From Amycolatopsis bartoniae (GTDB lineage: Bacteria; Actinomycetota; Actinomycetes; Mycobacteriales; Pseudonocardiaceae), in assembly GCF_014191255.1 (NCBI RefSeq), contig NZ_JACHWH010000001.1:186001-250000 (forward strand): a stretch of DNA of 64,000 nucleotides, read 5' to 3'. Both the position numbers and the translations under genes were made by a program. Below are positions 25,994 through 35,956 of this stretch, piece after piece; within the stretch, counting starts at the first letter, position 1, and each line of letters begins with the position of its first letter. The notes below the pieces were generated by a model. That model was not told where the DNA came from. It searched no databases and saw nothing but the letters and a program-made list of their open reading frames with translations.

Positions 25994-27307
25994 CTACCGC
26001 GGCATCCAGAGGGTCACCCGGGTGCCGCTGCCCGGGCTGGACTCCACCCGCGCGCGGCCGCCGGCCTCCGCGAGGCGTGCCGTGATCGACTCGCTGATGC
26101 CGAAGCCCGCGGGGCGGTGGGACTCGTCGAAGCCGGTGCCGTGGTCGCGGATCACCACGGCGACCCCGCCGTCCTCCTCGGCGACCCGGACCACGACCTG
26201 GTCGGTGCCGCCGTGTTTGAGGGTGTTGCGCATCGCCTCGCGGGCGGCGTCCCGGATCGCCACCTGGCGCACCTCGTCGAGGGTTTCCTCGTCCAGTTCG
26301 GCCATCACCAGCTGCGCCCGCAGTCCCTCGCGCGCCATCTCCGCCGCCAGCGCGGTCAGCTTCTCGCCGAGCGGGCGGGCGGCTTCCTCGTCCGACTCCC
26401 GCTGCGAGGTCTCCAGCATCTGCCGCACTTCGAGCGCCTGCGCCCGCGCGATTCGGCGCAGCTCGGTCAGCTGCTGGTCCGCGTCACCCGCACCGGGCAG
26501 CGCCATGCTTTCCAGCGTCTGGAGCACCGTGTCGTGCAACGTCCGGTGCTGCCGCGCGCGCTCCGCGAGCCGCCCGTGCCGGATGCCGTACGCCAGCGCC
26601 AGCCGCGTCCCGAGGCCCAGCAGCACCAGCGCACCCGTCGCGGTGAGCAGGACGCCGAGCATCGTGCCGAGCGCGGTGAACCCTTGTTTCACGTTGAACA
26701 CACCGCTGTTGAACAGCCACGCCAGCATCGCCAGCGGAATGCTCAGCACCAGCAGCCCGGCTCCGTAACCGATACCGAGCGCCAACGTGAGCAGTGCGAT
26801 CCCGCCCAGCAACTCCTTGCCCGGCACCTGCATCGCGGCCGCGAACGACGACGGCGGGACCACGGCCGCCACCACGAGGTACGCGGCGACGGTGAACACC
26901 ACGTCCAGCAGTAGGAGGCGCGCCGCGTTGCCGTTGCGGAACGGCGCCGAGCGCAGCAGCCAGCGCAGGCCGAACACGTTGAGCCCCACGCACAGCACCG
27001 CGACCACCGGCACGACCGGCGAACTGCCGCCGTCGGCGTAGAACGCGGCCAGCGCGCCGAGCACCGCGATGATCCGGTACAGCAGCGGCACCATCGCCAC
27101 GTACCGTGTCGCGCGCAGCAGCAGGTTGTCCTGCACCGTCACGTCCACGGGCCCGGCCATGCGGCGCATCCGGCGCAGGGCGGCGATGGGGGACGGGTCG
27201 GCAATCCGGTCGTCCAGCTCGCTGGTGGCGGTGGCCATCGCCGGCGCACCCCGGCGCAGGAGCGTCACGAGGAACCCGGCCCGCGGAGTTCGGGTGTTCA
27301 CACCCAT
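25994..27307 (-). CDS. Orphan sensor histidine kinase
   Basis: A 437-residue kinase. The N-terminal region (about 68-240) has about six hydrophobic segments and no large extracellular loop. The HisKA_3-like region is QHRTLHDTVLQTLE (His258), and the ATPase domain has DAAREAMRNTLKHGG (N box), VIRDHGTGFDE (G1) and GFGISESI (G2). No response regulator gene is adjacent, so it is an orphan. ATG 27307 has GAGGGGAC about 5 bases upstream and lies 25 bases after the pcnA stop; ATG 27238 is a possible shorter start. Confidence 0.85.
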   Translation of the reverse strand: MGVNTRTPRAGFLVTLLRRGAPAMATATSELDDRIADPSPIAALRRMRRMAGPVDVTVQDNLLLRATRYVAMVPLLYRIIAVLGALAAFYADGGSSPVVPVVAVLCVGLNVFGLRWLLRSAPFRNGNAARLLLLDVVFTVAAYLVVAAVVPPSSFAAAMQVPGKELLGGIALLTLALGIGYGAGLLVLSIPLAMLAWLFNSGVFNVKQGFTALGTMLGVLLTATGALVLLGLGTRLALAYGIRHGRLAERARQHRTLHDTVLQTLESMALPGAGDADQQLTELRRIARAQALEVRQMLETSQRESDEEAARPLGEKLTALAAEMAREGLRAQLVMAELDEETLDEVRQVAIRDAAREAMRNTLKHGGTDQVVVRVAEEDGGVAVVIRDHGTGFDESHRPAGFGISESITARLAEAGGRARVESSPGSGTRVTLWMPR

Positions 27308-27332
27308 GGAGTCCCCTCGCGCGGCGCGGAAG

Positions 27333-28754
27333 TTACGGAATCCCGTTCTCCTCGGCCCAGCGCCGCAGTTCCACGATCGCTTCGTCACGGGACAGGGGAC
27401 CGCGGTCGAGCCGGAGCTCCTTGAGGTACCGCCACGCCTTCCCGACGAGCGGACCGGGCGGCAGGCCCAGCAGTTCCATGATCTGGTTGCCGTCGAGGTC
27501 CGGTCGAACCCTGGCGAGGTCCTCTTCGGCCTGGAGGCGGTTGATGCGCTCCTCCAGATCGTCGTACGTCCGCTGCAGCGCGGCGGCCTTGCGCTTGTTG
27601 CGCGTGGTGGAGTCGGCGCGCACCAGCTTGTGCAGCCGCTCCAGCAGCGGGCCCGCGTCGGTGACGTAGCGCCGCACGGCCGAGTCGGTCCACTCGCCCT
27701 TGCCGTAGCCGTGGAACCGCAGGTGCAGGAACACCAGCTGGCTCACGTCGTCGACGATCTGCTTCGAGTACTTCAACGCCCGCAAACGCTTGCGGACCAT
27801 CTTCGCACCGACGACCTCGTGGTGGTGGAAGCTCACGCCACCGCCCGGCTCGAACCGCCGCGTGGCGGGCTTGCCGATGTCGTGCAGCAGCGCGGCCAGC
27901 CGCAACACGAGGTCCGGCCCGTCCTGCTCCAGCGCGATCGCCTGCTCCAGCACGGTGAGCGAGTGCTGGTAGACGTCCTTGTGCTGGTGGTGCTCGTCGA
28001 TCGCCAGCCGCATCCCCGGCACCTCGGGCAGCACGTGCGTGGCCAGCCCGGTGTCGACCATCAGCTCCAGCCCGCGCCGCGGGTGCTCGCCGAGCAGCAG
28101 CTTCGAGATCTCCGTCTGCACCCGCTCGGCGGTGATGCGCTGGATCTCGCCCGACATCTCGGTCATCGCCTCGACCACGCGCTCGGCCGGGGTGAAGCCC
28201 AGCTGCGAGGTGAACCGGGCGGCGCGGAGCATGCGCAGCGGGTCGTCGGCGAAGGACTCCTGCGGCGTGGCCGGCGTGTCGAGGACGCGCCTCGCCAGGG
28301 CCTCCATGCCGTCGTGCGGGTCGACGAACTGCTTTGTCGTCAAATCGATTGCCATGGCGTTGACCGTGAAGTCCCGCCGCACCAGGTCACCCTCGATCGT
28401 GTCGCCGAAGGTGACCTCGGGGTTGCGGCTGACGCGGTCGTAGGCGTCGGCGCGGAACGTGGTGATCTCCAGCGTCGAGCCGCGCTTGGCGACGCCGACG
28501 GTGCCGAACTCGATCCCGGTGTCCCACACGCCGTCCGCCCAGCCGCGGACGATCTCCAGTATTCGATCCGGGCGCGCGTCCGTGGTGAAGTCCAGGTCGT
28601 GCGAGAGCCGGCCGAGCAGCGCGTCACGCACGCTGCCGCCGACGAGGTACAACCGGTGGCCGGCCCGGGCGAAGAGCCCGGCCAGCTCGTCGGCGAGCGG
28701 TGAGATCCGCATCAGCTCGATCACCGCATTCCGCTGGGCAGCGAGTTCGTTCAC
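27333..28754 (-). CDS. pcnA: CCA tRNA nucleotidyltransferase
   Basis: A 473-residue enzyme that adds or repairs the 3'-CCA of tRNAs. It shows the class II nucleotidyltransferase head LYLVGGSVRDALLGR (36-49), the catalytic DLDFTTDA (53-60), a template-reading DDPLRMLRAARF motif and a C-terminal HD domain (LLHDIGKPATR, HHHEVVGA). It corresponds to Rv3907c. GTG 28754 (MNELAAQRN) gives the family length; an in-frame start at 28838 would add an unlikely leader that enters the divergent promoter. tRNA-Ile in this window lacks an encoded CCA, consistent with need for this enzyme. Confidence 0.93.
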   Translation of the reverse strand: MNELAAQRNAVIELMRISPLADELAGLFARAGHRLYLVGGSVRDALLGRLSHDLDFTTDARPDRILEIVRGWADGVWDTGIEFGTVGVAKRGSTLEITTFRADAYDRVSRNPEVTFGDTIEGDLVRRDFTVNAMAIDLTTKQFVDPHDGMEALARRVLDTPATPQESFADDPLRMLRAARFTSQLGFTPAERVVEAMTEMSGEIQRITAERVQTEISKLLLGEHPRRGLELMVDTGLATHVLPEVPGMRLAIDEHHQHKDVYQHSLTVLEQAIALEQDGPDLVLRLAALLHDIGKPATRRFEPGGGVSFHHHEVVGAKMVRKRLRALKYSKQIVDDVSQLVFLHLRFHGYGKGEWTDSAVRRYVTDAGPLLERLHKLVRADSTTRNKRKAAALQRTYDDLEERINRLQAEEDLARVRPDLDGNQIMELLGLPPGPLVGKAWRYLKELRLDRGPLSRDEAIVELRRWAEENGIP

Positions 28755-28885
28755 TGGGACACAACCACCTGCAAGGTCCACTGTTGCCGACGAGACACGA
28801 GTAGCCAGCGTACCCATCGACCGAAAGTGAGGGCGCAACTACGCTTTCGCAACCACTCAGCACCGGCAACCACTAGCATCGCAGC

Positions 28886-29410
28886 ATGTCTGGATCGACC
28901 GGTCGCTCCGGCGGAGGGAAGCCGCGGCGCAGGTCGCGCCGCCGCCGCGGCCGGAAGATGACCACGGTCGACGAGACGTCCGCCGGCGGCCTCGTCGTCG
29001 ACGCCGAGCGCGAGCAGGCGGTCCTGATCGGGAGGCTCGACCGGCACGGCAAGCTGCTGTGGTCGCTGCCGAAGGGGCACATCGAGGACGGCGAGACGAT
29101 CGAGCAGACAGCGCTGCGTGAAGTCAAGGAGGAGACCGGGATTTCCGCGCGCGTGCTCTCCCCGCTGGGGACGATCGACTACTGGTTCGTGGCCGAGCGA
29201 CGGCGGGTGCACAAGACCGTGCATCATTTCCTGCTGGAAGCCGTCGGCGGCGAGCTCTCCGACGAGGACGTCGAGGTCACCGAGGTGGCCTGGGTGCCCA
29301 TCGCGGATCTGGAGCGCAGGCTCGCCTACACCGACGAACGCGCCCTGGTGCGCAAGGCCCGAGAGCTGTTCGCGGACGAAGAGCCGGCGACCGAAGGAGT
29401 CGGAGAGTGA
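28886..29410 (+). CDS. Nudix hydrolase (MutT4-like)
   Basis: A 174-residue hydrolase with a complete Nudix box [23 protein letters not shown] in part at 64-86 (G64, E70, R78, E79, E82, E83, G85). It matches the place and pattern of Rv3908 (MutT4), thought to cleave nucleoside diphosphate derivatives. The N-terminal 25 residues are a very basic Arg/Lys tail ([17 protein letters not shown]), which may bind nucleic acid; a start at Met25 is an alternative. GTGA overlap (29407-29410) couples it to the next gene. Confidence 0.88.
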   Translation: MSGSTGRSGGGKPRRRSRRRRGRKMTTVDETSAGGLVVDAEREQAVLIGRLDRHGKLLWSLPKGHIEDGETIEQTALREVKEETGISARVLSPLGTIDYWFVAERRRVHKTVHHFLLEAVGGELSDEDVEVTEVAWVPIADLERRLAYTDERALVRKARELFADEEPATEGVGE

Positions 29411-31536
29411 AGCGGTTCGCCGCCGTGGTGTCGGTAGCGTTCCTGGTCGTCCTGCTGGCGCCGCTGCGCGTCGGCGCCCAGCCGGTCACGGACACGCCGA
29501 GCCGGCTGCGTCTGGACGTCACGCAGATGAACCCCCGGGTGCTGACGTCCACGTCCAGCACCCTGAACATCACCGGCACGGTCACCAACACCGGCGACCG
29601 CCGCATCAGCGACCTGCAGGTGCGCCTGGAGCTCGGCGAGCGGCTGGGCACGGAACGGCAGGTGCGCACGGCGATGTCCGGCACGCCGGCCACGCCGGTG
29701 ACCAACACGAAGTTCCTCGACCTCGACCCGGCGACGCTGGAGCCGGGGCAGACCGGGCAGCTGACGATCACCGTGCGCCTGGACGGCTCGGCCGGCGGTC
29801 TGCGCGTGCCGAGCGCCGGGACGTACCCCCTGCTGGTGAACGTCAACGGCACCCCGGACTACGGCGGCGCGGCCCGCCTCGCGTCGCTGAGCCTCCTGCT
29901 GCCCGTGCTCGGCGCGCCGGGCAAGGCGCCGGCGAGCCCGCCGGACGACCCGGCGAAGGTCACGGTCGTATGGCCGGTCGCGGACACCCGTCCGCGGGTG
30001 GTCGCCGCGCCGTTCAACGGCAGGGTCGTGCTGGGTGACGACGTGCTGGCAGGCGACCTGCGACCGGGCGGGCGGCTGGACGCGCTGGTCTCGTCGGCGC
30101 TGGCGGTCCGCGACGACGCCCAGGTGAGCCGCTCGCTGTGCTACGCCGTCGACCCGGATCTGCTGGACACGGTGGACGCGATGAGCCGCGGCTACGACGT
30201 CCGGACGCCGCAGGGCAACGTCCCGGGCAGCGGCACCGACGCGGCGAAGACGTGGCTGGCGTCGCTGAAGCAGCTGGTCGCGAACCAGTGCGTGATCCAG
30301 ATGCCGTACGCCGACGCCGACCTGTCCGCGCTGGCGGGCGTCCGTGGCGGCGACCTCATGACCTACGCGCTCAACACCGCGCAGCACGTGCAGCAGGTGA
30401 TCGGCGCCCAGCCGCTGCCCGGCGTGCTGTGGACGGGCGGCTCGCTCGACTCCGCCGCGCTGACGGCGTTGCAGAACGCCGGGATCAAGACCCTCGTGGC
30501 CGATCCGGCGGACCTGTCGAGCGACGGCGAGAGCGCCGTCACCGTCAAGGGCACGTCGCTGCGGGCGCAGCCGGCCGACTCACTCGTGGCCACCGGATTG
30601 GCGGGTGCGACGAGCCGTTCGGCCACGGCCGCGACCCCGCCCGACGACCCGGCGGTCGGCGCCCAGAACGGGCTGGCCGCGCTCGCGTACCGCGGCCTCA
30701 CCGGTGGCGGCGGGTCCGTGCTGGTCACGCCGCCGCGCCGGTGGTCGCTGCCCCAGACCGAGCTGACCCAGCTGCTCCAGGGCGTCGGCGAGCTGGTCGG
30801 CCGCCGGATGCTGACCGCGACCCCGCTGACGCAGCTGCTCACCCAGGCCGCGTCGGGCACGGCGACGATGAGCTACACCGCCGAGGACGTCGCCGCCGCC
30901 ACGCCCGCGTCGGTCACCGACACGATGAGCTCCGTCGAGTCGACGATGGCCGATCTGCGCAGCGCGATGTCGGTCGACCCGGTGGCGCAGGTGGACCCCG
31001 ACCAGCTGCTGATGCCGCTGCGTTACGCGCTCGTGCGCAACACCTCGACGGCCTGGCAGCCCGGCACGGACGCGGCGGAGGTGTCCGCGGGCGACTCCCG
31101 CACCCAGCTCCAGTCGCTGCTCGGTCAGGTCACCGTCGACACCCCTGGCGTGCCGATCTCGCTGGCCTCCGGCTCGGCGCCGCTGCCGGTCTTCCTGCAC
31201 AACTTCCTGCCCGTCCAGGTCGACGTGCGGGTCGCGCTGAACAACAACACCGGCTTGCGCACGGGTGACATCGGCGACGTGCTGCTGCCCGCCGGCCTCG
31301 GCAGCAACAACAAGATCACCATCCCCGCCGAGGCGCTGCGGGCCGGCCGATTCAGCGTCACTGTCGCGCTGAGCACGCCGGGCGGCACCCAGCTGGGCAG
31401 TCCGGCGCGCTTCGAGCTGCGGTCGAACCAGTACGGCGTGGTGACGCTGGTGCTGACGATCGCCGGCGGCGTCGCGCTCGTGCTGCTGTCGGGGCGGCAG
31501 ATCTATCGCCGAGTCAGGGCCCGTCGCGCGAAGTGA
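29407..31536 (+). CDS. DUF6049 family exported membrane protein
   Basis: A 709-residue protein with a signal peptide (about 1-24, [17 protein letters not shown]), a long extracytoplasmic part, and a C-terminal membrane segment (about 676-698, [19 protein letters not shown]) followed by a basic tail. The early domain has an Ig-like strand pattern ([24 protein letters not shown]). It is the counterpart of Rv3909, always found between mutT4 and murJ in many actinobacteria. The setting suggests a role near peptidoglycan precursor export, but the function is not known. GTG 29407 overlaps the preceding stop. Confidence 0.85.
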   Translation: MKRFAAVVSVAFLVVLLAPLRVGAQPVTDTPSRLRLDVTQMNPRVLTSTSSTLNITGTVTNTGDRRISDLQVRLELGERLGTERQVRTAMSGTPATPVTNTKFLDLDPATLEPGQTGQLTITVRLDGSAGGLRVPSAGTYPLLVNVNGTPDYGGAARLASLSLLLPVLGAPGKAPASPPDDPAKVTVVWPVADTRPRVVAAPFNGRVVLGDDVLAGDLRPGGRLDALVSSALAVRDDAQVSRSLCYAVDPDLLDTVDAMSRGYDVRTPQGNVPGSGTDAAKTWLASLKQLVANQCVIQMPYADADLSALAGVRGGDLMTYALNTAQHVQQVIGAQPLPGVLWTGGSLDSAALTALQNAGIKTLVADPADLSSDGESAVTVKGTSLRAQPADSLVATGLAGATSRSATAATPPDDPAVGAQNGLAALAYRGLTGGGGSVLVTPPRRWSLPQTELTQLLQGVGELVGRRMLTATPLTQLLTQAASGTATMSYTAEDVAAATPASVTDTMSSVESTMADLRSAMSVDPVAQVDPDQLLMPLRYALVRNTSTAWQPGTDAAEVSAGDSRTQLQSLLGQVTVDTPGVPISLASGSAPLPVFLHNFLPVQVDVRVALNNNTGLRTGDIGDVLLPAGLGSNNKITIPAEALRAGRFSVTVALSTPGGTQLGSPARFELRSNQYGVVTLVLTIAGGVALVLLSGRQIYRRVRARRAK

Positions 31537-31580
31537 CTACCCTGGAGTGACCGTAACGACCGCCGAGGATTGGGCACGCG

Positions 31581-33686
31581 TTGGACAGAGAGCCGGGGTG
31601 GCCACCCGAGCGTCCCGCCGAACGTGTCGCGCGGCGCCCGCCGCCTGACCGGACCCCGCCGCCGGAGCAGCCGACGCGGCGCGTGAAGCCGGTCCCGCCC
31701 AACGGGCGGCGCAGGCAGGTCCCGCCGCGGTCCCAGCAGGCCCCGGTCCCGCCGCCGCCCGTGCGGCAGCCGCCGCCGCGCCAGCCGCCGCCCCCGCGCC
31801 GCCAGCCGGTACGGCCGTGGCGCCAGGAGCGCGAGCAGTCCCCGGACAGCATGCCGTTCGGGGCGCCGCCGCTGCCCCCGAACGATCCCGACGCCACGAT
31901 GCTCATCCCGCGCATCGTCGGGGCGCCCACCAGTTCGCGGTGGCCGATAGCCGACCCGGACTCGATGCGGCCGTACGACTCGCTGGCCACCCGGATGATC
32001 CCGCGGCTGTCGAGCTCCTCGGCCAGCTCGTTCGGCGAGGGGCCCGGTCTCGACGCGACCGGTTACCTGCCGAAGGTCGAGCCACCGGCCAAGACGGCGG
32101 AGCCGTCGCTGGTCAAGTCCTCCAGCCGCATCGCGATCGCCTCGCTGATCAGCCGCATCACCGGCTTCTTCTGGAAGATCATGCTGGTGTGGGCGGTCGG
32201 CACGAGCGTCGTGAACGACTCGTTCAACATCGCCAACACCCTGCCGAACATCGTGTTCGAGCTGCTGCTCGGCGGGGTGCTGAGCAGTGTCGTGGTGCCG
32301 CTGCTGGTCCGGTCGCAGGACGATCCCGACGGCGGCGAGGCGTACACGCAGCGCATGCTCACCGTCGCGTTCGTACTGCTGCTAGCCGGCTCGGTGGTCG
32401 CGGTGATCGCGGCACCGGCGCTCACGTCGTTGTACCTCGACGGCGGTTCTGGGCAGGCCAACCCGGCGCTGACCACGGCTTTCGCCCGGCTGCTGCTGCC
32501 GGAGATCCTCTTCTACGGGTTGTTCGCGCTGCTGTCGGCGGTGCTGAACGCGAAGCAGATCTTCGGACCGGCGGCGTGGGCGCCGGTGGTGAACAACCTC
32601 GTCGTCATCATCACGCTGGCGCTGTTCATGGTGCTGCCCGGCGAGATCAGCACCGACCCGGTGCGCATGGGTGACACCAAGCTGCTCGTGCTCGGCCTCG
32701 GCGTCACCATGGGCATCGTCGTGCAGGCGCTCATGCTGGTGCCGCCGCTGCTGCGCACCGGCTTCCGGTTCAAGTGGCGCTGGGGCATCGATCGGCGCAT
32801 GCGCGAGTTCGGCGGGCTCGCGCTGTGGATCCTCGGATACGTCGCGGTCAGCCAGATCGGTTACACGATCAACACCCGGGTCCTGACCAGCGGTGACCCG
32901 GGTGGCGTCACGATCTACTCCAACGCCTGGCTGCTCTTCCAGCTGCCCTACGGCGTGATCGGCGTGTCGCTGCTGACGGCGATCATGCCGCGGCTGAGCC
33001 GCAACGCCGCCGACGGCGACACCCGCAAGGTGGTCGCCGACCTGTCCTACGCCTCGCGCATCTCGACCGTGATGCTGGTGCCGATCGCCGCGGTGATGAG
33101 CGTGATCGGCTCGTCGGTCGGCATCGCGCTGTTCAGCGGTGGCGCGAACTCGACCGCTGCCGCCGAGCGCCTCGGCGAGGCGCTGGCCATCTCGGCGTTC
33201 GGGCTCCTGCCGTACGCGCTAGTCATGCTGCAGCTGCGGGTGTTCTACGCGATGAAGGACGCGCGCACCCCGACGCTGATCATGATCGTGATGACCGTGG
33301 TCAAGGTCCCCCTGCTGTACCTGTGCCAGGCGCTGCTGTCCGACCAGAACATCGTGCTCGGCACCATGATGGTCAACTCGCTGACGTTCGTGATCGGCGC
33401 GATCATGGGCCAGGTCTGGCTGTGGGTCAGCCTCGGCAACCTGCGCAGCAAGCGCGTGCTGGGCGTCATCCTGTTCACCCTCGTCGCCAGCGCGCTCGGC
33501 GTCGTGGCGGCCGTGCTCCTCGGTTCGATCGTGCCGGACTTCGGCCCTCGGATCACCGCGTGGATCAAGCTGATCCTGCAGGGGATCGTGGGGCTCGGCG
33601 TCTCGTTCGGCGTCCTGGCCGCACTCCGGGTGGAGGAGCTCGCGCCCGCGACCAAGCGGTTCACCCGTTTGGTGAAGCGCAGGTAA
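31581..33686 (+). CDS. murJ: Lipid II flippase MurJ (MviN)
   Basis: A 701-residue protein. Residues 1-170 are Pro/Arg-rich and disordered (PPPPVRQPPPRQPPPPRRQP). From about 177 it has about 14 hydrophobic segments of the MOP-superfamily flippase, with the hallmarks SLISRITGFFWKIMLVWAVG near helix 1 and LPNIVFELLLGGVLSSVVVPLLV. MurJ flips lipid II across the membrane for cell-wall synthesis. TTG 31581 is the apparent start; a start closer to the membrane part cannot be excluded. In M. tuberculosis the protein continues into a pseudokinase domain; here that part is a separate gene downstream. Confidence 0.93.
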   Translation: MDREPGWPPERPAERVARRPPPDRTPPPEQPTRRVKPVPPNGRRRQVPPRSQQAPVPPPPVRQPPPRQPPPPRRQPVRPWRQEREQSPDSMPFGAPPLPPNDPDATMLIPRIVGAPTSSRWPIADPDSMRPYDSLATRMIPRLSSSSASSFGEGPGLDATGYLPKVEPPAKTAEPSLVKSSSRIAIASLISRITGFFWKIMLVWAVGTSVVNDSFNIANTLPNIVFELLLGGVLSSVVVPLLVRSQDDPDGGEAYTQRMLTVAFVLLLAGSVVAVIAAPALTSLYLDGGSGQANPALTTAFARLLLPEILFYGLFALLSAVLNAKQIFGPAAWAPVVNNLVVIITLALFMVLPGEISTDPVRMGDTKLLVLGLGVTMGIVVQALMLVPPLLRTGFRFKWRWGIDRRMREFGGLALWILGYVAVSQIGYTINTRVLTSGDPGGVTIYSNAWLLFQLPYGVIGVSLLTAIMPRLSRNAADGDTRKVVADLSYASRISTVMLVPIAAVMSVIGSSVGIALFSGGANSTAAAERLGEALAISAFGLLPYALVMLQLRVFYAMKDARTPTLIMIVMTVVKVPLLYLCQALLSDQNIVLGTMMVNSLTFVIGAIMGQVWLWVSLGNLRSKRVLGVILFTLVASALGVVAAVLLGSIVPDFGPRITAWIKLILQGIVGLGVSFGVLAALRVEELAPATKRFTRLVKRR

Positions 33687-33768
33687 CGATCGACACACGG
33701 ATAACCCCGTATGACCCGTCGTACTCGCGTACTCTCGACTCCCAGAGGCGCGAAAGAGAGAGCTCGGG

Positions 33769-35340
33769 GTGAACGAGAAGCGGAGCGAACAGCTCGGTGT
33801 CCGCGCGCGGGGCGGGTCCCTCGCGCCGGGCAGTGTCGTCGGTGACGGCCGGTACCGGCTCCTCGCGCAGTTCGGGATCGACGAACGGGCGGGCGCCCAC
33901 CTCTGGCGCGCCCGTGACGGGCAGCTCCGCCGCGACGTCGCGCTGACCCTGCTGGTGGGCGACCCGGCGGACGCGGAGTCCGCCCGGATGGCGCGCCGCA
34001 CCCTGGAGCGCGCGGCCCACGCCGCGAAGTTCACGCACGACGGCGTCGCCCGCGTGCTCGACGTGCTGAGCCTCGGCAGCGGCATCACCTCCAGCGAGGG
34101 GCTGCTCGGGGTCGTCGTCACCGAGTGGACCAAAGGCACGGACCTCATCGACCTGGTCGCCGAGCACCCCGTCGCCCCGCTCACGGCGGCGCGGATGGTG
34201 CAGAAGCTGGCCGAGGCGGTCGAGCGCGCCCACCACGCGGGGCTCGTGCTCGGCCTCGACCACCCCCAGCGGCTGCGGCTCACCACCGACGGCACGCTGC
34301 GGCTCGCCTTCCCCGGCCCGCTGCCCGACGCGACCCTGCGTGACGACGTCAAGGCCATCGGCGCGGTGCTGTACCTGCTGCTCACCGGCCGCTGGGCGCT
34401 GCCGGGCGGACCCGCGGCCATCCCGGCGGCGCCGCACGCGCCCAACGGCAGACTCGTGCCGCCGAAGTCGCTCGTGGCGTCGGTGCCCGCGGAGCTGTCG
34501 TCGCTCGCCGTGCGCACCATCGAGGACGGCGGGCACGGCGGGATCCGCACCAGCGCGGCGATCCTGCGCGCGCTGGAGCTGGCCGCCGAGGCGGAGGAGC
34601 GCACGCAGCTGATCAACGCCGCCGGCGTCAAGCCGGACGACGACGGCACCATCTGGACCACGAAGAAGCCGGTCAAGGACAAGGCGCGGCGGCGCAAGCT
34701 CGCGCTGGGCGTCACCGTGCTGGTCGTCGCGGCGGTCGCGATCCTCGCGTGGCTCGGCATGCTCGCCATCAGCTTCTTCCAGGACAGCCCCAGCGACGGC
34801 CCGCCGATCAACGTCGCGCAGCCCACCACCACGGCGCCCGCCCCGAGCAGCTCGCAGGCCCCGCCGCCCAGCAGCAGCGCACCGGCGCAGCCGCAGCTCG
34901 GTGCGCCGGTCGCCCCGGCGAGCACAGCGGTCTACAACCCGGACGGCGACGGCGACAACACCAGCCGCGCGAAGAACCTCGTCGACGGCGACCCGGGCAC
35001 CATCTGGCGCACCGACCAGTACCGCCAGCAGTTCCCGGCGATCAAGCAGGGCGTCGGGATCATCGCGTCCTTCGACAACCCGATCAACCTGGCGAAGGTG
35101 ACCATCGCGGGCGGCAGCGACGGCACGGTGGTCGAGCTGCGGTCGGCCGACTCGAAGACCCCGGACCTCGACTCCACGCACGTGCTCGGCACGGCCACCC
35201 TGAACGGCCAGTCCACCGACATCACGCTGCCGCAGCCGCAGCAGGGCCAGTACTTCATCGTGTGGATCACCCAGCTGTCGGGCAGCGCCGGGAAGTACCA
35301 GTCGCAGATGGGCGAATTGACGTTCATACCCGCCCAGTAG
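33769..35340 (+). CDS. Pseudokinase with membrane anchor and discoidin-like outer domain
   Basis: A 523-residue protein. Residues about 20-275 have a protein-kinase fold but lack the catalytic residues: VALTLLV replaces the VAxK lysine motif (Thr60), HRD is replaced around GLDHPQ (161-166), and DFG is AFPG (180-183). A basic stretch then a membrane helix follow (about 309-336), a Pro/Ser linker (350-385), and a sugar-binding-like sandwich domain (NTSRAKNLVDGDPGTIWRT ...). This is the domain order of the C-terminal half of mycobacterial MviN, where the pseudokinase domain binds FhaA after PknB phosphorylation. It likely regulates MurJ from a separate chain. GTG 33769, 82 bases after murJ. Confidence 0.88.
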   Translation: MNEKRSEQLGVRARGGSLAPGSVVGDGRYRLLAQFGIDERAGAHLWRARDGQLRRDVALTLLVGDPADAESARMARRTLERAAHAAKFTHDGVARVLDVLSLGSGITSSEGLLGVVVTEWTKGTDLIDLVAEHPVAPLTAARMVQKLAEAVERAHHAGLVLGLDHPQRLRLTTDGTLRLAFPGPLPDATLRDDVKAIGAVLYLLLTGRWALPGGPAAIPAAPHAPNGRLVPPKSLVASVPAELSSLAVRTIEDGGHGGIRTSAAILRALELAAEAEERTQLINAAGVKPDDDGTIWTTKKPVKDKARRRKLALGVTVLVVAAVAILAWLGMLAISFFQDSPSDGPPINVAQPTTTAPAPSSSQAPPPSSSAPAQPQLGAPVAPASTAVYNPDGDGDNTSRAKNLVDGDPGTIWRTDQYRQQFPAIKQGVGIIASFDNPINLAKVTIAGGSDGTVVELRSADSKTPDLDSTHVLGTATLNGQSTDITLPQPQQGQYFIVWITQLSGSAGKYQSQMGELTFIPAQ

Positions 35341-35341
35341 T

Positions 35342-35956
35342 GTGTCGCGGGTGACCGCAGCCGTACCGACGGACGCCGAGCTCATCGCGGCCCACGCCGC
35401 GGGGGACGCAGGCGCGTTCAGCGAACTGGTGCGGCGGCACAGGGACCGGATGTGGGCCGTCGCGCTGCGCACGCTGCGCGACCCCGAAGAGGCGGCCGAC
35501 GCACTGCAGGACGCCTTCATCTCCGCGTTCCGGGCCGCCGGCAACTTCCGTGCCGAGTCCCAGGTGACCACGTGGCTGCACCGCATCGTGGTCAACGCCT
35601 GCCTCGACCGCATGCGTCGCAGGCAGGCGCGCCCGACGGTGCCGCTGCCCGAGACGGGGCTCAACGAGCCGGCGACGCCACGCGACTCGATGGCCGACCG
35701 GGAGACCAGGCTCGTCATCTCCGCGGCGCTCGACCAGCTGCCCGAGGACCAGCGGACGCCGATCGTGCTGGTGGACGTGGAGGGATACTCGGTGAGCGAG
35801 ACCGCGAAGATGCTGGGCATCGCGGAAGGCACGGTGAAGAGCCGGTGTGCCCGGGGTCGCGCGAAACTCGCCAAGGTTCTCGGTCATCTGCGGAACCCGG
35901 ATGCGATTGCGAACGTCCCAACTTCCGAAAGCAAACGCCGACGGGAGGCTCGATGA
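35342..35956 (+). CDS. sigM: ECF RNA polymerase sigma factor SigM
   Basis: A 204-residue ECF sigma factor. Region 2 includes DALQDAFISAFRAAGNFR and TTWLHRIVVNACLDRMRR; region 4 includes LDQLPEDQRTPIVLVDVEGYSVSETAKMLGIAEGTVKSRCARGRAKL. Gene order and motifs match M. tuberculosis sigM (Rv3911). GTG 35342 starts one base after the previous stop; GTG 35351 (VTAAVPTDAEL) is an alternative. ATGA overlap with the anti-sigma gene (35953-35956) couples their synthesis. Confidence 0.93.
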   Translation: MSRVTAAVPTDAELIAAHAAGDAGAFSELVRRHRDRMWAVALRTLRDPEEAADALQDAFISAFRAAGNFRAESQVTTWLHRIVVNACLDRMRRRQARPTVPLPETGLNEPATPRDSMADRETRLVISAALDQLPEDQRTPIVLVDVEGYSVSETAKMLGIAEGTVKSRCARGRAKLAKVLGHLRNPDAIANVPTSESKRRREAR

